Source of the DNA: Rallus limicola
Lineage: Eukaryota; Chordata; Aves; Gruiformes; Rallidae
Assembly (NCBI GenBank): GCA_022605955.1
Contig: JAKCOZ010000103.1
Span: 312,501-376,500, forward strand
Length of the DNA: 64,000 nt
Reading direction: 5' to 3'
Below are positions 41,201-51,400 of this stretch, in pieces (position 1 is the first letter of the stretch; each line of letters begins with the position of its first letter). Position numbers and translations under genes: made by a program. Below the pieces are notes generated by a model. It did no database searches, was not told where the DNA came from, and saw only the letters and a list, made by a program, of their open reading frames with translations.

Positions 41201-44200
41201 GAAGCGAGGGGTGTGGGGGGGGCGGGGATGATGCTTTGGGGCCCCTTCTGTGCCCCCCTTGCTGAAGGGAGCAGTGGGGGGGGGCGGGGAAGGGGGGGGT
41301 CCCGCAGCACACCCACCCCTCCCCATCACCATCCACAGTGGGGTGTGGGTGCCTGTGGGTCCGTCCCACGCACGTGCTCAGCACCCTCCGGGGGTGGGGG
41401 TGGGGGTTTGGGTTTGGGTGGTGGTCTGCTTGCTCTTAGTGGGGGTGGGATGCTCCTGCCCTGGGACACCTTGCTGGTGGGGAGGGTCCCCGTGCGCCCT
41501 AGGTGTCCCCAGGTTCCCCTTGTTCCTTAGAGATCCCCAGGGTCCCTGTGCACCTTGAGGGTCCCCGAGGGTTCCATGCGCCTTGGGGGTCCCCAGGGTC
41601 ACCATGAGTCTTAGGGATCCCCGGGGTCCCCAGGGTCCTCATGTTCCTCAGCCATCCCCAGGGTCCCTGTGCACCTTGGAGGTCCCCAGGTTTTCCACTC
41701 TCCTTGGGGGTCCCCAGGGTCCTCATGAGTCTTAGGCATCCCCAGGGGCCCCCAGGGGCCCCGAGCACCTTAGGGATCCCCAGGGTCCCTGTATGCCTTG
41801 GGAGTCCCCGGGATCCCCATGTGCCTTGGGGTGTCCCCACATGCCCCCTCCAGGGCTTGGAGACGGGACACCAAGGTCTTGCTCCCGGGACTGTCACCTG
41901 CCATCCCAGGGGCTCTTTGGGGGTCCCTGGCTGTGTAAGGGTGGCAGCCTGTCAGCCCCCCTCTTCCTGCACAGGCCCTGCAGCGCTGCGGGGCCCAGGT
42001 GGCCGCCAGCACCCGCCGGGCACAGCATGGCACCCCCGCGGTGGCTGCCACCGGGCCCGTGCCAGGCTGGACAGGGCAGGAGAGCCTGGCCGAGAGCGAC
42101 CCCGAGATGTGGACCTTGGTCCAGAAGGAGAAGGATCGGCAGTGCCGGGGGCTGGAGCTCATCGCCTCTGAGGTGGGGCTTGGGGTGCTTGGGGCAGGGG
42201 GTGGCGAGGGTCCCGGGGGACCCCTGCTCAAGGGGGGAGTTTTGCTGTCCTGTCTCTGACCTCCTCTTTCCCCCCAGAATTTCTGCAGCCGGGCAGCGCT
42301 GGAGGCTCTGGGCTCCTGCCTCAACAACAAGTACTCAGAGGGGTACCCTGGCAAGAGGTAAAGGGGGGGAGCGGGGTCTTGGGGGTGTGGGGCGGGGAGG
42401 GGGGGGGGGGCATCGGGGGAGCCTCCCACGCCCAGCATTTGGCTAATCCTGGGGAAGGCTGTCCTCTGCACTCAGGACCCCTGTGGGGCAGGGTGGGAGG
42501 AAGACACCCCCACCCCTACACCCCCCCATGCCATCACCCCCTCCCCTCTCCTCCCGCAGGTACTATGGTGGAGCCGAGGTGGTGGATCAGATCGAGCTGC
42601 TGTGTGAGCAGCGGGCGCTGGAGGCCTTCGACCTGGACCCTGCGCGCTGGGGGGTCAACGTGCAGCCCTACTCGGGGTCTCCGGCCAACTTCGCAGCCTA
42701 CACAGCCCTGCTGCAGCCCCACGACCGCCTCATGGGGCTGGACCTGCCCGATGGGGGACAGTAGGTGGCGGGGCAGGGGGGGGTGGCGGGGGGAGCGGGG
42801 GAGCTTGCTGCCTCCTGAGGGTCCCAGCCTCATCCTGCACCCCTGCTTCCCCCGCAGCCTCACGCACGGGTACATGTCGGACGTGAAGCGCATCTCGGCG
42901 ACATCCATCTTCTTCGAGTCGATGCCCTACAAACTCAACGTGAGCTGAGGAAAGGGGGGGGGGGTGGGGGGGGTGGAATTTGGGGAGGGGGGGCTGCTGG
43001 GCTGCTGATCGTGGGGGTACCCCTGGGGTGGCTGAGCTGCTCCGTCCCCCTCTGTGCCCCCCCCTCCCTGAGTGCCCATCGCGTCCCAGTGCCTCAGCTC
43101 AGCCCAGTGTGCACCAGGAGCAGCGTGCACAAGCTGACTGTCTGTCTGCAAGCTGTCTGTCCGTCTGTCCCCACAGCCAGCCACTGGGCTCATCGACTAC
43201 GAGCAGCTAGAGGTGACAGCGCGGCTCTTCCGTCCTCGCCTCATCATCGCCGGCACCAGCGCGTACGCCCGCCTCATCGACTACGCCCGCATGAAGAAGG
43301 TACGAGCTGGTGGGCTCCGTGATGCACGTGTGCCAGGCGTGTGCCAGGCGTGTGCCACAGGCTCCATCACATGCATGTGCCACTGTGTGCTGTGGGTTCC
43401 GCCACATGTGTGCCATAGGCTCTATCACATGTGTGTGCTCCACATGTGCCAGGCGTGTGCTGTGGGCTCCATCACATGTGTGTGCTCCACGTGTGCCACA
43501 TGTATGCCATGGGCTCCATCATGCGTGTGCCATGGGCTCCGTCACATGTGTGTGCCGTGGGCTCCGTCACATGTGTGCCCCACATGTGCCAGGCATGTGC
43601 CACGGGCTCCATCACATGTGTGTGCCAGGTGTGTGCCATGGGCTCCATCACATGTGTGTGCCAGGCATGTGCCATGGGTTCCATCACATGTGTGTGCCAG
43701 GCGTGTGCCACGGGCTCCATCACATGTGTGTGCCAGGCATGTGCCATGGGCTCCATCACATGTGTGTGCCGTGGGCTCCATCACACGTGTGTGCCCCGCC
43801 TGCCCAGGTGTGTGAGGAGGTGAAGGCGTACCTGCTGGCCGACATGGCGCACATCAGCGGGCTGGTGGCGGCCAAGGCCATCCCGTCACCCTTCGAGCAC
43901 GCGGACCTGGTCACCAGCACCACGCACAAGACCCTGCGCGGAGCCAGGTGAGGCTGCGGCCTGACCTCCCCTCCCCAGGGGGATGCTGCGGGGGTGATGT
44001 GGTGATGCCATGGTGATGATGGGGGATGCTGTGATGATGGTGCTGTGATGATGGTGCTGTGATGATGGTGCTGTGATGATGGTGCTGTGATGATGATGTG
44101 GCCTGCCACAGTGATGATGCAATGATGCAGGATGCCATGGCAATGATGCAATGATGCAGTGATGATGTGGGATGCAGTGATGATGCAATGATGTCGGATG

Positions 44201-46759
44201 CTGCTGTGATGCAGCAATGATGCGATGGTGCTGCAATGATGCAGGATGCAGTGATGATGATGCAGGATCTTGTGATGATGCTGCAGTGATGCAGGATGCT
44301 GTGGTGATGATGATGCAGTGATGAGGATGTGATGATGATGGGGGATGCCACAGTGATGCAGGTTGCCATGGTGATGATGCGATGATGCTGTGATGATGCG
44401 GGATGCCGCCATGATGATGATGATGATGCAGTGGTGATGCAGGGAGGGGGATGCATGGAGCAGAGGTCGTGCCACTGTGGCGTGGTGCAGGGGTCCGAGC
44501 CCCCTCCGCGGGCGATGGCGGGAGGAGCGGTGCCATCTCTCTCTCTCTCTCTCTGTCACTGCCAGGTCGGGGCTGATCTTCTACCGCAAGGGCGTGCGCT
44601 GGGTGGATAAGAAGACGGGCAAGGAGACGCTCTACGACCTGGAGGACAGGATCAACTTCGCCGTCTTCCCCTCCCTGCAAGGGGGACCCCACAACCACGC
44701 CATCGCCGCCGTGGCTGTGGCCCTCAAACAGGTCCGTGCCCGTGGCATGAGGCTGGGGAGGGCTGTGGGGTTTGGGGTGACCCCGCGCCCCACGCTGACG
44801 GGGTCTCCCCGCTGCAGGCCAGCTCGCCAGCCTTCCGCCAGTACTGCCAGCAGGTGCTGAAGAACGCCAAAGCCATGGCACAGGCGCTGCTGCAGCGCGG
44901 CTACACCCTGGTGTCAGGTACAGCGTGGCCCCCACACAGGCCCCCCCCCCCCCCCCAACCCCCTGGCTTTTGGGGACAAGGACTGGGGGGACATGAGGCT
45001 GTAGTGGGGTGTGAGTGGCACCGCTCTGTCTTAGTGGGGAGTGTGGAGGGGTTAAGGGGGGGCAGTGAGGGAGGGTTAAGGGGGGGCAGTGAAGGGGATA
45101 ATGGGGGGCAGTGAAGGGGATAATGGGGGGCAGTGTGGGGGGAATAATGGGGGGCAGAGGGGGGATAATGGGCAGTGGGGAGGGTTAATGGGGGGCAGTG
45201 GGGGGGGATAATGGGGGGGTAGTGGGGGGGAATAAGGGGCAGTGGGGGGGGTAATGGGGGATAGTGTGGGGGGGTAATGGGGGCAGTGGGGGGGTAATGG
45301 GGAATAGTGTGTGGAAATAATGGGAGGCAGTGGGGGGGGGGGGATAATGGGGAGGAAGGGGATGGGAGGTAAGGGGGGGGGTGCACCTGGTTGAGAGACC
45401 CCTCACCTCCTCCCCTCCCCAGGGGGGCACCGACAACCACCTGGTGCTGGTGGACCTGCGGCCCAAGGGCATCGACGGCGCCCGCGGCCGAGCGGGTGCT
45501 GGAGCTCGTCTCCATCACCGCCAACAAGAACACGTGCCCAGGGGACAGGAGCGCACTCACGCCTGGGGGGCTGCGCCTGGGTGAGGGGCCTGCTTTGGGC
45601 AGGGGTGTGTGTGGGGGCGTTTCCTGCCTCCTTCCATCCAACCCCTTCCCTTGGGTGGGGGTCCCCGAGCTTTCCCACGCAACCACCCCCGCTCTGTTTT
45701 GCTCCCTTCCACATGGGAATTTGGGGCACAGGACCCTGTAGGGTGGGAATTTGGGGAGCCCCTCGGTGCTGTTGGCATCTGCAGGAGGGGGTGCCCCCAC
45801 CCGCAGGTCCCAGCAGCCCCCAGCCCTGACGCTCTGGCCCCGCAGGTGCCCCCGCGCTGACGTCCCGCCACTTCCGCGAGGAGGATTTCCAGAAGGTCGT
45901 GGAGTTCATCGACGAGGGCATCGCCCTGGGGCTGGCGGTCAAGAGCAGAACCAGTGCGTGAGGGGAGACCCCAGAGACCCCCTTTCCCGGGGTGTCCCAG
46001 CTCCCCCTCTTCCCAGATGTCCCAGCTCACTCCCCATCCCAGGTGTCCCAGCCCCCCGCTTCCTGGGTGTCCCAGTTCCTCCTTTCTGGGTGTCCCAGTT
46101 CCTCCTTTCTGGGTGTCTCAGCCCCCCCCCTTCCCAGATGTCCCAGCCCCCCCCTTCCGGGGTGTCCCAGCTCACTCCCCATCCCAGGTGTCCCAGCCCC
46201 CCGCTTCCTGGGTGTCTCAGTTCCTTCTTTCCTGGGTGTCCCAGCCCCACCCCCATTCCATGTGTCCCAGCACCCCCTTCCCTGGGTCTCCCATCCCCCC
46301 CTCATTTCTGGGTCTCCCAGAACCCCCTTTCCCCGGGTGTCCCAGCCCCCCATTTCCAAGTCCCCCAGCCTCCCCCTCCCTGGATGTCCCAGCCTCCCCT
46401 TTCCCAAGTCTCCCACCTCCCCCCCCCCCCCCCCCCCCCCACCTCATTTCAGGGTCTCCCACCCCCTCCACACCCCCACCCCCCCTTCCCAGCTGCCACC
46501 CAGCATCTCGCCCATCCAAGCCTCAGGATTAGCCCCCCAACCCTAAGCTTCTCCCTGCCTTTTCCAGGGCAGGGAAAGGGGCTGCTCTAATTTCTGACAC
46601 CCCCCCCTCTCCATTTTCACCCCCCCCCCAGACAAGCTCCAGGAGTTCAAGAGCTTCTTGCTGCAGGACGTGGAGACGCAGCAGCGCTTGGCTGAGCTGC
46701 GCCAGCGCGTGGAGACCTTCGCTCGTGCCTTCCCCATGCCCGGCTTCACCGACCACTGA
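40578..46759 (+). CDS. SHMT2: SHMT2, mitochondrial serine hydroxymethyltransferase
   Basis: The enzyme is PLP-dependent. It converts serine and tetrahydrofolate to glycine and 5,10-methylene-THF in the mitochondrial matrix. Coding exons are 40578-40601, 41975-42172, 42278-42357, 42560-42760, 42858-42939, 43177-43299, 43808-43947, 44566-44731, 44818-44917, 45423-45580, 45846-45953 and 46632-46759. Corrected length is 501 residues (human 504). The N-terminus [14 protein letters not shown] is basic and fits a targeting peptide. The PLP lysine is Lys277 in [31 protein letters not shown] and GLDLPDGG are conserved. Exon 45423-45580 contains two extra G residues, one in the G-run at its start and one in GCCCGCGGCC near 45486. 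Both are needed to restore [12 protein letters not shown] and AERVLELVS, and both are probably sequence errors. Confidence 0.95.
41141..41176. promoter_or_regulatory. Dyad of two C/EBP-ATF response-element (CARE) matches in SHMT2 intron 1
   Basis: TGATGCAAT at 41144-41152 on + and TGATGTAAC on - (41165-41173) both fit the ATF4 composite consensus TGATGNAAN. The two lie in an imperfect palindrome with arms GGGTGATG(C/T)AA. They are about 550 bp after the start codon, at the edge of the CpG island. SHMT2 is a known ATF4 target in mammals. Use of these sites in this species is inference. Confidence 0.55.
41371..41376. promoter_or_regulatory. CACGTG E-box in SHMT2 intron 1
   Basis: Canonical palindromic E-box, preferred by MYC/MAX and USF, about 200 bp after the ATF4-type dyad. 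Mammalian SHMT2 is MYC-induced. A six-base match alone is weak evidence. Confidence 0.3.
41505..41850. repeat. About 29-bp minisatellite in SHMT2 intron 1
   Basis: Degenerate tandem units with GGTCCCCAGGGTCC, CATG or TGTG, and CTTAGG or CTTGGG. Confidence 0.85.
43316..43800. repeat. About 36-bp GTGTGTGCCAGGC minisatellite in SHMT2 intron
   Basis: Fills nearly all of the intron between exons 43177-43299 and 43808-43947. The units combine GTGTGTGCC, AGGCGTGTGCCA and GGGCTCCATCACAT. The array begins about 15 bp after the donor and ends just before the acceptor. Confidence 0.93.
43990..44440. repeat. (GATGATG)-rich 13-bp array in SHMT2 intron
   Basis: Repeats of GATGATGGTGCTGT and variants GATGATGCAATGATGC fill the intron between exons 43808-43947 and 44566-44731. 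The intron ends with a CTCTCTCT tract before the acceptor. Confidence 0.92.
45015..45370. repeat. About 21-bp (TAATGGGGGGCAGTGGGGG)n array in SHMT2 intron
   Basis: Tandem GATAATGGGGGGCAGT units. The array ends about 50 bp before the acceptor of the exon that carries two false-looking G insertions, so local G-run sequencing difficulty is plausible. Confidence 0.93.
46000..46450. repeat. About 24-bp (GGGTGTCCCAGCCCCCC)n array in SHMT2 intron
   Basis: Tandem TGGGTGTCCCAG units with C-rich spacers in the last SHMT2 intron (45954-46631). Confidence 0.92.
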
Positions 46760-47146
46760 GGGGTTGGGGGGGGGGGAACAGCTCCCCCCCCACACCCCAC
46801 CCCACCCCCCCACCTCCTGCCAGGCTGGGATCACCTTGAGAGAGGGGGGTTAAACCCCCCCCCCCTCTCTTTCTGCATTCCTTGCTCCCCTTCGTTCCCC
46901 TACCCACCAGCACCTTTGGGATCCCGGCGGGGGGGTGGGGGGGGGGCAGTCTACCCACCCCCACTCCCCCCCCCACCATCTTGCTCTCAGTGTTAGGGTA
47001 CAGAGACACCCCCCCCTGCCAACACACAGCCACTGGTTGAGGGGTGGGGGGGGTGGGGAGGGACCAATCCTTGCTCCAGCCTCGTCCCCTCTGGCCAAGT
47101 CTTGCACTTTTCTACAGGGGGGGGGCAGGGAGGGGGGGTGTTGCTA

Positions 47147-47152
47147 AATAAA
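47147..47152 (+). terminator. SHMT2 polyadenylation signal AATAAA
   Basis: AATAAA 388 bp after the SHMT2 stop codon, followed by a GT-rich stretch that fits a downstream element. It gives a 3' UTR of about 0.4 kb. Confidence 0.75.
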
Positions 47153-48265
47153 AGTGGGGGCAGAGCCTGTGCAGAGCTGTGTGGGTGCTGAGCTGGGAGG
47201 GAGGGGCTGGTGACGGGGGCGGGGGGGGGTGTAGGGGATGGTGTCCCCAGACCCCCTGCACCCTGCCAGGAGCACATGTGGGGGGGGGAGTCTGGACCCC
47301 CCAGGTCCCACTGTCCATCCCTGTGTGTCCCCCCCCAGGTCCCACTGTCCATCCCTGTGTGTGTGTGTCCCCCCAGGTCCCACTGTCCATCCCTGTGTGT
47401 GTGTGTCCCCCCCCAGGTCCCACTGTCCATCCCTGTGTGTCCCCCCCATCCTGCCTCAGTGTCCCCACCCTTTCTCCTCCACCCTGGAGCTTCACCCAGG
47501 GGGTGGTGCTGAAGCTGGGGGGGGGCGGGTTGGCCATGCTGCTCTCCCTTCTGGGGGGGGGGCTGTGCAGAGCCACAAGCACCATCCCTTTGCCCCCCCC
47601 CTTGCCCCCCCCCCCCAGGACCTGGCAGGGCTGGTGGCTGCCTGCGCCCCAGCACGTCCCGCTCTGCCTCATCTGTTCCATATTTACTGGCTGGGAGCCC
47701 CCCCCAGGGCCCCAGCCAAACCAAACACCACTGGGCAGCATCCACCCCCCCCACACCCTCACCACCACCACCCCCCCCCCCCGGCCCGGCCAAGGCCAGC
47801 CTGTGCCCCATGGCACGTAGCCTGGGGGTGGGGGGGGGGCAGGGGGTGCCCACAGTGCTGGACACACACGAGCATCCTCAGACACGTGTGTGTGTGACAC
47901 CCCCACAAACAGCCCCCCCTTTCCTGGGGGGGGGAGGGGGGGGGAATGGGGGGGTCTTTTGGAGCGTGGGAGAGCGGAAATGTGGTACCCAAGGGCCAGG
48001 ACACCCCCCCCCCTCCCCCCAGCCCAGCCTTCCCGGGGGGGGGGGGGGTTTAATGTCTCCTCTGGTTGTGGGCCTGGGAAACAACCAGTTTCCTCCCCCC
48101 CACCCCCGGCGTGCCCCCCCCCCCCCCCTCTAATTAATGGCTCCCCGAAGAGTTCAATGCAGGCACCACGTGCTCGGGAGCAGGGGGATGGGGGGGGGAA
48201 GGACACACGGGGGGGGGGGGGATGCTGGGGGTGGCTGTCACATCGTGCTCAGAGTGATGACATGG
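47153..48265. other. Convergent SHMT2-NDUFA4L2 intergenic interval
   Basis: About 1.1 kb between the two genes' polyA signals. It contains the 47318-47450 array and long G/C runs. I see no gene. Confidence 0.7.
47318..47450. repeat. About 36-40-bp repeat (CAGGTCCCACTGTCCATCC), four copies
   Basis: Four copies ending in TGTGTGTGTG of varying length, downstream of the SHMT2 polyA signal. Confidence 0.9.
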
Positions 48266-48271
48266 TTTATT
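48266..48271 (-). terminator. NDUFA4L2 polyadenylation signal (AATAAA on minus strand)
   Basis: TTTATT on + reads AATAAA on -, about 130 bp after the NDUFA4L2 stop codon. Confidence 0.75.
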
Positions 48272-48400
48272 GGGGGGGTACAGCCCCCCCCCCTCCCGGG
48301 TTTGGGGGTGCTGAGGTGACCCAGCACCAAGCCGTGGGGTGGGGGCTGTGGGGGTGCTCCTGGAGGGGTGGGGGTTGTCTCCCCTGTCCCGGGGGGGGGC

Positions 48401-51400
48401 TCAGAAGCTGGGACGTTCCTTCTTGAGGCTCTTGTAGTCGGTGGAAACTGCCAGAAACTGGAGGGGGGGGGGGTGGGGGGGGAGAAGGGGAAGGGGTGGG
48501 GGGTCAGCTCTGCCATCGCTTTTGGGGAGGGGGGGGTGTCCAGTGCTGCCCTCCCTAGCTCTGGGCACTGCTCTGCCCTGGGGAGGACGCGGTGTCTTGG
48601 CCCCAAACCAGTGCCCCCAGTTCACCCAGTGCTCACTTTGTACTGGTCCGTGGGGCTCAGCCTGTTCCAGGGCTCGGGGTTGTTCTTGCGGTCCCAGCTG
48701 CGAGGGGCGACGGCAGCGCCTGTGAGGGGCGGGGGGGGGGGGGGGGAAGGAGGAATAGACAGGCCCCCCCACCCCCACCCCTCCCATCCCCACCAGTGCC
48801 CCCAGCAGCTGGCATAGCTGTGCGCCCCAGTTCTGCTGCCGTGTGGGGGGGATGGGGGGGGGGGGTTCTGATGGGGTCTGAGGAGCTGGTGAGTGTGCAA
48901 AGCTGGTGGGTGTGCAAAGCCTGAGTGTGCAAAGCTCTGGGGTGTGCAGAGCTTGTGGGTGTGCAAAGCTCTGGGGTGTGCAAAGCCCCTGAGTGTGCAA
49001 AGCTCTGGGGTGTGCAAAGCTTGAGTGTGCAGAGCTCCTGGGTGTGCAAAGCTCTGGGGTGTGCAAAGCTTGAGTGTGCAGAGCTCGGGGTGTGCAGAGC
49101 TCCTGGGTGTGCAAAGCTTGAGTGTGCAGAGCTCGGGGTGTGCAGAGCTCCTGGGTGTGCAAAGCTTGAGTGTGCAAAGCTTGAGTGTGCAGAGCCCCTG
49201 GGTGTGCAGAGCTCTGGGGTGTGCAAAGCTCTGGGGTGTGCAAAGCTTGGGTGTGCAGAGCTCCTGGGTGTGCAGAGCCCCTGGGTGTGCAGAGCTCCTG
49301 GGTGTGCAGAGCCCCTGGGTGTGCAGAGCTCCTGGGTGTGCAGAGCTCCTGGGTGTGCAAGGGGACAGCCCGGGGCAGCTGGTGCTGGTCAGCCTCAGCC
49401 TCCCCGATGAGGACGTGTCCCGTCCCGTCCCGGGGGGGTTGTGGAAGGCCAGAGAGCCGTGGGATGGATCCCTGGGGAGAGCAGCTTGTGCCCCCCCACA
49501 CACACTCCCCCCACTCCCCCCCCCCTCAATCCGCTGGCGTTGGCCAAGAGCAGAATTTTCCATCTGGGAAGATGTGCGTGTTGGGGGGATGGGGAGGGGG
49601 GGGGGTTGGGTTCTTGGGGGGGTCTGTGCTGCAAACGCAGCCCCCTGGAGCTGTTTAACAGCATTAATGTGCCGGGGGGGGGGAGGGGGGAAGGGGGGGG
49701 GATGCTGCTGGTGTTTCATCACATACACACACCCCCCCCCCAGCTCCTCACGCATCATCAAAGCCAAGGTGCCTGGATGCGCTAATTGCTGCGCTAAGTA
49801 CCCCGGGCAGCTGGCGCCAAATTAAATCAATGAGCGTTTTACCGGGAGCAAACAAAGATTAGACAGCGCGGGGACCGGGGGGCACACAGCCCCCCGCCCC
49901 CCCCCTTTCCTCCTGCGCCCAGCCCCCCCCACTCGCCCCCTCTCCATCCGTCCTTGAGGGTTTGGTCTGTCCGTCCAGCCTCACGCAGGGGGGGTCGGTC
50001 TGTCCATCCCCTCTCCCTGCTCCTTCTCCACTGACTCCCCATCCCTCCAGCCAGCCATCCCCCCCCCCACTCCACCCCCGCTGGCCCCCCCCCCATCATC
50101 CACCTGCCTCCTCACCCAGCCCCGCATCCCTCCCCATCCCTGGATCCTCCCTCTGGCTTGTGGCGCAGCAGGGTCCAAGGGACCCCCATCCCCTCCTCCC
50201 CTAAGAGAGGAGAAGGCTGGGGGTCCCCCCCAACTTCCCTCACCCCCTCAGGGCACCTCCACACCCAGGGTTTGGCTCAGCACCCCATATCCATCTCCCC
50301 ATGATGATGATGCTGGAGCGGGGGTGCGGGCGCTTTGCACACCCACACCCCCCCTTTGCATCACCCCTCTCTGCTCAGTCCCAGGGGTGCAGGGCGAGCT
50401 CCTGAGGGGTGCCTGGGTGCACCCCAACTCATACCTGACATCTGGGCTGTACAGGGCCAGCCTCAGCAGGTACAGGACAGCGCTGCCCAGGCCCAGGCTG
50501 ATGAAGCCAATGAGGGGAACGAGCTGCAGAGAGAGGAGAGAGAGGAGAGGGAGAGAGAGGGAGGAATGAAAAATACCCCAATAAAATGAATATTTATCAG
50601 GCCGAGCGGAGAGTGAAAGGGAGAGCTGACACCCCCGAGATTTACAGGGGGAATATGGCAGCACAATCCTGTAGCCAGGCTCCCTACACAGTGTAGCTGT
50701 CAGCTTGAGTGACTGAATTAAAAGAGGGAGAGAAAAATCGGCTCGTGCTGGAGAGGAATTGGATTTGGAATGAGAAATCACTTCTCCCCCCCCCCTACCC
50801 CCCTCCCCTTTCACTGTGTGCTTCCCCCCACCCCCACCCCCCCAACTCCTCACCCCTGCCTGGCACAAGGAGCCGGGGGTCTCCTTCCCTGTGTGCTGAG
50901 GGTGCTTGTTGAGGGGCTGGTGGGCTGCAGCAGGATTTGGCCCTTGGAGCCCCTTTCCCCATCATCTCCCCAGGGATGCACAAGATGAGGGGTGGGGTGG
51001 GGGGGTTCGGTTCATCCCAGGTGTAGAGTCAAAGGGGCACCCAACAACCACCCCCTACCCAGGGAGGGTCCCTTCACCCCTCCCAGCTCACACGGGGCGG
51101 GGTTTGGGGGGGGGGGGGGGGTCTCATCGTGCTGTGCAGGGTGCCCAGCTCCATCCTCTCTGCCCCCCCCCCCAGTTTCTCTAGCGCTGCCGGTGCCCGG
51201 GGGGATGTGGCCTCAATCGGAGCCGAGACGAAGCGGTTCCTGACCTCCCCCAAATTGCCGCGGCCCCCCGCGGCGGGGAAGATGCTCGAGGCGTAATGAG
51301 CCTCCCGCCCGCCGGTGCCCCTGGGAGGCCGAACGCGGCCGGTGCCTCTCGGTGCCCATTAGTGTGGAGCAGCCACCAGCGCCGCGCCGGTCCCATCCCC

